Shown piece by piece: positions 34,972 to 41,092 of a stretch of 41,092 bases of DNA. Source of the DNA: an uncultured Pelagibacteraceae bacterium (GTDB taxonomy: Bacteria; Pseudomonadota; Alphaproteobacteria; Pelagibacterales; Pelagibacteraceae). Numbering within the stretch: the stretch's first letter is position 1; each line of letters starts with the position of its first letter. The position numbers and the translations under genes are program-made. Location: assembly GCA_902600245.1 (NCBI GenBank), contig CACKIQ010000006.1:1-41092 (forward strand), written 5' to 3'. Under the pieces are notes generated by a model. That model was not told the origin of the DNA and searched no databases. It was given only the letters and a program-made list of their open reading frames with translations.

Positions 34972-35007
34972 AGCCTTTTATATGGTAAGGATTTTTATAA
35001 TTTCTAG

Positions 35008-35610
35008 ATGTCTAAACAAAAAATTAATAAATTACTTATTGGCACTAATAACAAGGGAAAATTACGTGAAATCAGGAGTTTGTTACCTAAAAGCATTAAA
35101 ATTCATTCCACATCTGAATTTAATCTCAAGAGCCCAGTTGAAAATGGAAAGACATTTAAAGAAAACTCTTTAATTAAATCTAAATACTTTTCAAAAAAAA
35201 CAGGTTTAGTATGTTTGGCTGATGACTCTGGACTAGAGATAGATTTTTTAGGTAAAAGTCCAGGAATTTATTCTGCAAGGTGGGGAGGAAGACATGGAGA
35301 TTTTACTAAAGCTATAAGAAAAGTTTATAGTGAGCTAAACAAAAAAGATAAAAATTGGAAAAATAAAAAAATTAAAGCAAGATTTATTTGCGCTCTTTCT
35401 ATTTCATATTTAAATCAAAAAATTGCATGTGTAGTGGGAAAAGCTGAAGGTCATATTTCGGATAAACCTAGAGGTACAAATGGATTTGGATATGATCCAA
35501 TTTTTATACCTTCAAAAAAGAGAAAAACTTTTGGAGAAATGAGACCCTCTCAAAAATATAAGATAGACCATAGATTTCATGCTTTTAAAAAAATTAGAAA
35601 ATTTCTATAA
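35008..35610 (+). CDS. rdgB: Non-canonical purine NTP pyrophosphatase (RdgB/HAM1)
   Basis: Removes ITP/XTP/dITP from the nucleotide pool. LLIGTNNKGKLREI at the start, FKENSLIKSKYFSKKTGLVCLADDSGLEIDFL, SPGIYSARWGG, and RGTNGFGYDPIFIP. 200 residues. Divergent from grpE with a 36-base spacer; its 3' end overlaps the convergent LpoA-like gene by 17 bases. Confidence 0.95.
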   Translation: MSKQKINKLLIGTNNKGKLREIRSLLPKSIKIHSTSEFNLKSPVENGKTFKENSLIKSKYFSKKTGLVCLADDSGLEIDFLGKSPGIYSARWGGRHGDFTKAIRKVYSELNKKDKNWKNKKIKARFICALSISYLNQKIACVVGKAEGHISDKPRGTNGFGYDPIFIPSKKRKTFGEMRPSQKYKIDHRFHAFKKIRKFL

Positions 35611-36748
35611 GTTTTTGATCTTCAATTTTATAAAAATTTAATCTGTGGTTAATTTTGTTATTTTTGATATCAAAAATTCCTATTTTTCCTTTGAAGGAAT
35701 TTTTCCTCTTAAAAATTTTATTTAAGTTTTCTTTATTTGAGTTTAGCGATAAATAATAAACTAAGCCAACAAGATCATAACTCAATAAAGATAAATGAGT
35801 AGGATCTTCATTAAATGCGTTAAAGTATTTTATTTTGTAACTATCAAAATTTTCTTTGTTTATTGATGGATAATACAATGGTTGAATATCAGTTTCGTTT
35901 AATAAACTTTCATCGAACCATTGATTTAAAGTTATAAAATATTTATTTCCAGGAAGCACATCAGTGTATAGAAGTGATGTAGATACACTTTTTAGACTTT
36001 CATCAAAATCTGCAATTACAACAGCATCAAAATTCAAACCACCTAAAGTGTATCTTTTTTCCAGTCTTTTTATTTTTTTTTCTTTATTTGGATCATTCGA
36101 ATTTTTTATTCTATTTATTTCATCCTCTAAATTTTGTTTTCTAATTCTATAGTTTGTGATTTCTTCTATTTGCTTTGTTAATTTTGTAGGATCTGTATTA
36201 TATTCATAATCTTTATAAATTTTAATTTTTGAATTTTTCATTCCTCTTTTAATTTCAAATTCGTAATCTCTGATTGGTGTTAAAAAAATAGTTCTTTGTA
36301 TTTTATTACTTTCTAAAAATTTTTTTATTGTATTAAATTGTGATGTTGAATTAATTCCAGCTGAGATTACATTTTTTGGTAGATCTAAAGTTTTATTTGT
36401 TAATGATAAAAAAGTTAAATCCTTCATTTCATCTAGATAAGTTAAACTTTCATGGAACACAGGACCTATAACAATTTTTATCCCCATTTCACTTAATTCA
36501 AATGCTGATTTTAAAGTCCGGTTAGCTTTAGTTGCTGTATCTTTTGGAAAGATTTCTATTAAATTATTATCAATATCTTTAACAGCCAATCCAACTGCTT
36601 TAATGATTGACTCTCCAATTTCCTTATTTTCTCCTGTCATAGGCACTAATAATCCTATTTTGATTTTTTCTTGAGCATGCACATCTTGAAAAAATAGAAA
36701 GTGAAAGCATAAAAAAATAAAATAAATAATTTTAATTAATTTAGTCAT
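35594..36748 (-). CDS. LpoA/LppC-like periplasmic-binding-fold protein
   Basis: 384 residues with a Sec signal peptide ending VHAQ and a type-1 periplasmic-binding fold: KIKIGLLVPMTGENKEIGESIIKAVGLAV, IVIGPVFHESLTYLDEMKDLTFLSLTNK, FDAVVIADFDESLKSV. A charged predicted helix/coil (about 200-233, RIRKQNLEDEINRIK...KIKRLEKRY) interrupts the domain. Next to rsmI and a BON lipoprotein it mirrors the enterobacterial rsmI-lpoA-yraN-diaA-dolP neighbourhood, so a penicillin-binding-protein activator role is likely (inference). No lipobox cysteine was seen, unlike LpoA; a branched-chain amino acid receptor is the alternative. Confidence 0.72.
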   Translation of the reverse strand: MTKLIKIIYFIFLCFHFLFFQDVHAQEKIKIGLLVPMTGENKEIGESIIKAVGLAVKDIDNNLIEIFPKDTATKANRTLKSAFELSEMGIKIVIGPVFHESLTYLDEMKDLTFLSLTNKTLDLPKNVISAGINSTSQFNTIKKFLESNKIQRTIFLTPIRDYEFEIKRGMKNSKIKIYKDYEYNTDPTKLTKQIEEITNYRIRKQNLEDEINRIKNSNDPNKEKKIKRLEKRYTLGGLNFDAVVIADFDESLKSVSTSLLYTDVLPGNKYFITLNQWFDESLLNETDIQPLYYPSINKENFDSYKIKYFNAFNEDPTHLSLLSYDLVGLVYYLSLNSNKENLNKIFKRKNSFKGKIGIFDIKNNKINHRLNFYKIEDQKLIEIF

Positions 36749-36782
36749 TTTGATGCTAGTATCATATTTTTTAAGCTAAATT

Positions 36783-37646
36783 ATGATCATAAAACCACAA
36801 TTTAAATTAAAAGAATACGAAAATGGTCTTTATTTGGTATCAACTCCTCTAGGAAATCTAAAAGACATAACTCTAAGAGCAATTGAAGTTTTGCATCACT
36901 CTGATTATATTTTATGTGAAGATACTCGTGTTTCAAAAAACCTTTTAGACAAATATCAAATAAAATCAAAATTAATTTCCAATCATAAATTTAATGAGAA
37001 AAAAAATGTTGTAAAAATTATTGAATATATAAATTCTGGAAAAATTGTTTCCTTAATATCAGATGCTGGTACACCTGGTATTTCTGATCCTGGTTCAATA
37101 TTAGTCAATGAATGCATTAATAATGACATAAAAATTTTTCCTATTCCTGGACCTTCAGCAATTGCAGCAGCTGTTTCAATTAGTGGTTTTTCAGATAAAT
37201 TTTTGTTTTGTGGTTTTTTTCCGGACAAAAAACAGCAATTGTCTAATGAATTAAAAAAATACTCAGAATTTGAAAATTCATTAGTTTTTTTTATTTCTCC
37301 AAAAAAAATTAACAAAATCATACCTGAAATAAAGAAGAATTTTACAGGAAGAAGGATAGTTTTTTGTAGGGAAATAACAAAAATTTATGAAGAATTTATT
37401 AGAAAAAATGTAAATGAATTGAAATTATTTGAAAAAGAACCAAAAGGTGAACTTACTGTTGTTATTTCTGAAAAAAAAATAATTAAAAATATATCTGAAA
37501 AATTAAGTGAATCAGATATGAATATAATAAAAAAAATGATTAATAAATTTTCTACTAAAGAAATTACTGATATTTTAAGTCAAATTACTAAAGTCCCTAA
37601 AAAAGAAATTTACAATTATTGTTTAGAATTAAAAAATGAAAAATAG
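36783..37646 (+). CDS. rsmI: 16S rRNA (cytidine-1402 2'-O) methyltransferase RsmI
   Basis: SAM-dependent methylation of C1402 in the 16S P-site. GLYLVSTPLGNLKDITLRAIEVL, ILCEDTRVSKNLL, SLISDAGTPGISDPG and FPIPGPSAIAAAVSISG are the diagnostic blocks. 287 residues. Overlaps the following BON gene by 11 bases; YraN, its frequent partner, is absent here. Confidence 0.96.
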   Translation: MIIKPQFKLKEYENGLYLVSTPLGNLKDITLRAIEVLHHSDYILCEDTRVSKNLLDKYQIKSKLISNHKFNEKKNVVKIIEYINSGKIVSLISDAGTPGISDPGSILVNECINNDIKIFPIPGPSAIAAAVSISGFSDKFLFCGFFPDKKQQLSNELKKYSEFENSLVFFISPKKINKIIPEIKKNFTGRRIVFCREITKIYEEFIRKNVNELKLFEKEPKGELTVVISEKKIIKNISEKLSESDMNIIKKMINKFSTKEITDILSQITKVPKKEIYNYCLELKNEK

Positions 37647-38229
37647 ATTATTAATTTATATTATAATAAGTTTTATTTTTTATGGATGTGTTGGAGTTGG
37701 TTCTAAAGGTCTTTTTGGAACTGGTGTTTCAGTTGCTCTAGATCCTAGAACAGTTGGAACTCAAATAGATGACTCAATTATGCAAAAAAGTATTAGTGCA
37801 AAAATCTTAGCTAAAGATAAAAAATATCTTCTATCTGTAAAGACTAAAGTTTTAGATGGAAGAATTTTTGTAACAGGAAAAGTAGATAACCCAGAGGAAA
37901 AATTAATGATTACAAAATTAGCATGGGAAACGAAGGGAGCTAGGTCTGTAAGAAATGACATTAAAATTAAGGAAGAGTTTAACTTCAAGCAATCTGCAAA
38001 AGACTTATTAATAACCTCACAACTTAGAACAGCTTTAATTGTTAATAAAAATGTTAAGGCAACCAATTACCAGATAGATACTTATAAAAAGAAAATTTAT
38101 ATATATGGAATTGCTTTAACCTCAGAAGAAAAAGATCTCGTAATTAGTGAAGCAGAAGAAATACTTGATGTTCAAGATGTAGTTGCCAGCATTATTCTTG
38201 TTGAAGATTTAAGAATTCAAAGAGAATAA
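37636..38229 (+). CDS. BON-domain lipoprotein (DolP/YraP-like)
   Basis: 197 residues. N-terminal lipoprotein signal MKNRLLIYIIISFIFYGC (C18; the lipobox is atypical, with F-Y-G before Cys), then two BON domains (VKTKVLDGRIFVTGKVDNPEEKLMITKLAWETKGARSVRNDIKI and YQIDTYKKKIYIYGIALTSEEKDLVISEAEEILDVQDV). E. coli DolP supports outer-membrane integrity and BAM function. Position after rsmI strengthens the assignment. It converges on the malic enzyme with no gap at all between stops. Confidence 0.85.
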   Translation: MKNRLLIYIIISFIFYGCVGVGSKGLFGTGVSVALDPRTVGTQIDDSIMQKSISAKILAKDKKYLLSVKTKVLDGRIFVTGKVDNPEEKLMITKLAWETKGARSVRNDIKIKEEFNFKQSAKDLLITSQLRTALIVNKNVKATNYQIDTYKKKIYIYGIALTSEEKDLVISEAEEILDVQDVVASIILVEDLRIQRE

Positions 38230-40515
38230 TTATTTTTTATAATTAATAACCTCAGATGAGTAAGCTGCAATTGATGCTAAGTTAATTATTTCAGACGTTG
38301 AAGTTCGAAGAGGTGCAATCTCTATTGGAAGGCCAAGTCCTATAAGTAAAGGACCAATAACTTTTGTGTCGCCAAAAGTTTTCATTAACTTGTAAGATAT
38401 TGCAGCACTATGTTGACCTGGCATTATAAGTATATTTGCTTTTCCTACTATTTTGGCAAAAGGATAAAGCTCCTTGTAATCAGAATTTAAAGCAACATCT
38501 GGCTGCATGTCTCCATCAAACTCAAAATCAACTTTCTTTTCCTTTAATATTTCAACTGCGTTCCGAATATGTTTTGTTCGACTTGTAAGAGGTTGTCCAA
38601 AAGTTGAATGAGATACAAAAGCAACTTTAGGATCAAATCCAAAAAGCCTTACTACTCTAGCTGTAGATATAGCAATTTCTGCCATTTGTTCTGACGTAGG
38701 ATACTCATGGACGCTTGTATCCCCAATAAATATAGTTTTCCCTTTGTGGACTATCATATTGAGTCCAAACATTATCTCCCCTTTTCTAACATCTACAACT
38801 TGCTTAATTTTTTCTAAAGAAGCGCCAAATCTTCTAGTGTTTCCCGTAACTGCTCCGTCAGCATCACCACATGCTACCATGCTTGTGGCCCATACAACTC
38901 TGTCGTTTCTTATCATTCTATCACAATCTCTCTCTAATAACCCTTGTTCTCTTTGTAACTTCTTAAACAAATGTTTTACGTATTTTTTTCTTTTTTCTTC
39001 ATCTTTCGAGTTGACAATTTTAATATCAAAATTTTCACTGTAACCAATTTTTTTTATTTGCTCTTTAATTCTGCTTTCTTTTCCAACTAAAATTGGAATA
39101 CCTAGTTTTGAGTTTTTGAATGCTATTGCTGCTTTTAAATTATTTTCATCTTCACCATCAGCGAACACAATTCTTTTTTGATTTTTTTTAATAAAGGAAT
39201 TTATACCCTGCATGATAGTTACTGTTGGGTCTAGTCTTTGTTTTAGTTGATCTTTATAAGCATCAAAATCATCTATATTTTTTCGAGCTACTCCACTATC
39301 TATAGCTGCTTTTGCTACAGCCGCTGGTATTACACTAATTAATCTTGGATCAAATGTAGATGGAATAATATAATCTTTTCCATAATGAGGTCTTTCTCCA
39401 CCCATAGCTGCAACCACTTCATCAGGAACATCTTCTCTTGCAAGCTTAGCTATTGCATTAGCTGCAGCAACTTTCATTTCCTCATTTATCGTTTTGGATC
39501 TAACATCTAAAGCTCCCCTGAATATGTAAGGAAATCCAATTAAATTATTTACTTGATTGGGATAATCTGATCTCCCTGTTGCAACAATTGCATCATTTCT
39601 AACTTCATTAATTTCTTCTGGAGTAATTTCTGGATCAGGATTAGCACAAGCAAATATAATTGGGTTTTTTGCCATAGATTTAACCATCTCTTTTTTTAGA
39701 ACACCTTTTGCAGATAATCCCAAAAAAACATCTGCATCTTTAATAGCATTCTCTAAAGTTCTATGTTTAGTTTTAACTGCATATCTAGATTTCCATTGAT
39801 CAATTCCTTCAGTTCTTCCATCATAAATAACACCTTTCCTGTCTAGCATTATTATATTTTCAGATTTTACTCCTGAGTTTTTAAATAACTCAGTACAAGC
39901 TTGTGCTGAAGCTCCTGCACCATTAACTACAACTTTAATTTTTTTTATTGATTTACCACAAATATCTAAGGCATTAATTAATGCTGCGGTTGTTATAATT
40001 GCTGTTCCATGTTGGTCATCATGAAAAACTGGAATATCTAAAATTTCTTTTAATTTCTGTTCTATTATAAAACAATCTGGGGCTGCTATATCCTCTAAAT
40101 TTATTCCACCAAAGCTAGGTGCGAAATTTTTAATTGAATTTATGATTTCGTCTGAATCTTTACAATCAATCTCTAAATCAATCGAATCAATATCTGCAAA
40201 TCTTTTAAATAATACGGCCTTTCCTTCCATCACAGGCTTTGATGCAAGAGCACCTAAATTTCCCATCCCTAATATTGCCGAACCATTACTTATTACAGCA
40301 ACAAGGTTTCCTTTACTCGTGTAATCATAAGCTGCATCTGGATTTTCACTTATCTTTTTTACAGGAGCAGCAACCCCTGGAGAATAGGCTAAAGCGAGAT
40401 CACGCTTAGTTGTCATATTTTTTGAAGAAATAATCTCAATCTTGCCAGGTTTTTTGTTTTTATGAAATTCTAAAGCTTCTTTATCTGTGTAATGATCGAT
40501 TTTTGTTTTTTTCAT
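38230..40515 (-). CDS. maeB: NADP-malic enzyme with phosphotransacetylase-like domain
   Basis: Decarboxylates malate to pyruvate. 761 residues from MKKTKIDHYTDKEAL at 40515; the track's longer start adds a tail that overlaps the murJ upstream region. Malic domain: DLALAYSPGVAAPV, GSAILGMGNLGALASKPVMEGKAVLFKRFADIDS, PVFHDDQHGTAI; NADP-binding VVVNGAGASAQAC. The C-terminal phosphotransacetylase-like half (from about 430: GINSFIKKNQKRIVFADGEDEN...) is the regulatory, usually inactive, domain of MaeB-type enzymes. Divergent from murJ with a 52-base spacer. Confidence 0.94.
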   Translation of the reverse strand: MKKTKIDHYTDKEALEFHKNKKPGKIEIISSKNMTTKRDLALAYSPGVAAPVKKISENPDAAYDYTSKGNLVAVISNGSAILGMGNLGALASKPVMEGKAVLFKRFADIDSIDLEIDCKDSDEIINSIKNFAPSFGGINLEDIAAPDCFIIEQKLKEILDIPVFHDDQHGTAIITTAALINALDICGKSIKKIKVVVNGAGASAQACTELFKNSGVKSENIIMLDRKGVIYDGRTEGIDQWKSRYAVKTKHRTLENAIKDADVFLGLSAKGVLKKEMVKSMAKNPIIFACANPDPEITPEEINEVRNDAIVATGRSDYPNQVNNLIGFPYIFRGALDVRSKTINEEMKVAAANAIAKLAREDVPDEVVAAMGGERPHYGKDYIIPSTFDPRLISVIPAAVAKAAIDSGVARKNIDDFDAYKDQLKQRLDPTVTIMQGINSFIKKNQKRIVFADGEDENNLKAAIAFKNSKLGIPILVGKESRIKEQIKKIGYSENFDIKIVNSKDEEKRKKYVKHLFKKLQREQGLLERDCDRMIRNDRVVWATSMVACGDADGAVTGNTRRFGASLEKIKQVVDVRKGEIMFGLNMIVHKGKTIFIGDTSVHEYPTSEQMAEIAISTARVVRLFGFDPKVAFVSHSTFGQPLTSRTKHIRNAVEILKEKKVDFEFDGDMQPDVALNSDYKELYPFAKIVGKANILIMPGQHSAAISYKLMKTFGDTKVIGPLLIGLGLPIEIAPLRTSTSEIINLASIAAYSSEVINYKK

Positions 40516-40567
40516 TTCTGATAACAATAAGTGTACAATTGGGGTAAAATTAAGACTAATATGATTT

Positions 40568-41092
40568 ATGAACTTACTTAAGTCAACAGGCACATTTGGT
40601 TTTTATACTATCATTAGTAGATTGCTTGGTTATTTAAGAGATATTTTAATAGCAATTTTTCTAGGAACAGGGATGTTGGCTGATGCTTTTTTTGTAGCAT
40701 TTAGAATTCCAAATACTTTTAGAAGATTGTTTGCCGAAGGCACCTTTAATGCAGCATTCGTTCCAAGTTATTCATCAGAAATTACTAGGGGAAAAAAACA
40801 ATCAAACAAATTTGCTAACGATATTTTTAATCTCCTTTTTTTAGGATTGTTATTTTTAACAGTAATAATTGAGATTTTCATGCCTGCATTTGTTTCAATT
40901 ATTGCTCCAGGATTTGTGGGGAATTTAGAAAAAATGGAGGTAGCAATTAATTTAACAAGAATTACTTTTCCTTTTTTATTTTTTATTTGTTTAGCCTCAT
41001 TTTTTTCTGCAATCTTAAACTCACACAATAAATTTGCAGCTGCTGCTGCTGCCCCAATTATATTGAATATTGTTTTAATTTTAGTATTAATT
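40568..41092 (+). CDS. murJ: Lipid II flippase MurJ, 3' end outside window
   Basis: First 175 codons of MurJ (MviN), the MATE-like flippase that moves lipid II to the periplasm. It is missing from the track because no stop lies in the window. Reads MNLLKSTGTFGFYTIISRLLGYLRDILIAIFLGTGMLADAFFVAFRIPNTFRRLFAEGTFNAAFVPSY, the classic N-terminus, followed by hydrophobic helices. ATG at 40568 chosen because family members start at this point. Confidence 0.95.
   Translation, partial: MNLLKSTGTFGFYTIISRLLGYLRDILIAIFLGTGMLADAFFVAFRIPNTFRRLFAEGTFNAAFVPSYSSEITRGKKQSNKFANDIFNLLFLGLLFLTVIIEIFMPAFVSIIAPGFVGNLEKMEVAINLTRITFPFLFFICLASFFSAILNSHNKFAAAAAAPIILNIVLILVLI

Noticed and set aside
1-41092. CRISPR arrays, insertion sequences, tRNA or rRNA genes
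   Set aside because: No spaced direct repeats, transposase-like proteins, cloverleaf-like spacers or rRNA motifs were seen; spacers are mostly too short for tRNA genes.

Overview
This window looks like a chromosomal segment of a SAR11-clade alphaproteobacterium (Candidatus Pelagibacter or a close relative). The basis is very low G+C, lysine/asparagine/isoleucine-rich proteins, almost no intergenic DNA, and an alphaproteobacterial origin-proximal gene order. The taxonomic call is an inference from gene content and order; no marker tree was made.

Layout. (1) 1-1807: the end of hslV and complete hslU (ATP-dependent protease). (2) 1811-5738, minus strand: a Tim44-like protein and an Smr protein, followed by an accessory cassette of two paralogous sulfotransferases flanking a TPR protein and a 2-oxoglutarate/Fe(II) oxygenase. 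(3) 5797-6637, plus strand: fxsA and secB. (4) 6634-10054, minus strand: tightly overlapping dnaQ-coaE-aroE-maf-ppsR. (5) 10055-10323: an AT-rich divergent spacer with two perfect, inverted DnaA boxes plus weaker ones. I interpret it as the chromosomal replication origin, as at the hemE/RP001-type origins of Caulobacter and Rickettsia. (6) 10324-20479, plus strand: hemE-hemH-hemJ, rho, a second 2OG-oxygenase-like gene, mnmE, mnmG, rsmG (carrying a parS site), parA, parB. (7) 20482-25052, minus strand: DUF3576 lipoprotein, leuS, lptE, holA. (8) 25260-26234: an outer-membrane porin with a strong ribosome binding site and a strong terminator. (9) 26286-28640: a divergent ThiE/TenI-like protein, the PLP homeostasis protein, a YkuD protein, an orphan OmpR-type regulator, and a 40-residue ArfA-like ribosome rescue factor missing from the ORF track. 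(10) 28643-34971, minus strand: grpE, then dnaK-dnaJ-small membrane protein-dapB-nth-PfkB kinase, with a candidate heat-shock promoter before dnaK. (11) 35008-41092: rdgB, an LpoA/LppC-like lipoprotein-regulator relative, rsmI, a BON-domain lipoprotein, the malic enzyme, and the 5' part of murJ.

How it works together. Most genes are housekeeping: replication start and segregation (oriC, parABS, holA, dnaQ), tRNA modification and charging (mnmE, mnmG, leuS), heme synthesis, proteostasis (hslUV, secB, dnaKJ-grpE, ArfA) and envelope (lptE, porin, DolP-like, LpoA-like, murJ). The accessory material is the sulfotransferase/2OG/TPR cassette, the 2OG gene inserted between rho and mnmE, and the regulator/ArfA pair. 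Streamlining is extreme: of eight convergent gene pairs only one has a visible intrinsic terminator, and some divergent pairs have almost no spacer. No tRNA, rRNA, CRISPR array or insertion sequence was seen, and no gene-free stretch exceeds 300 bases.
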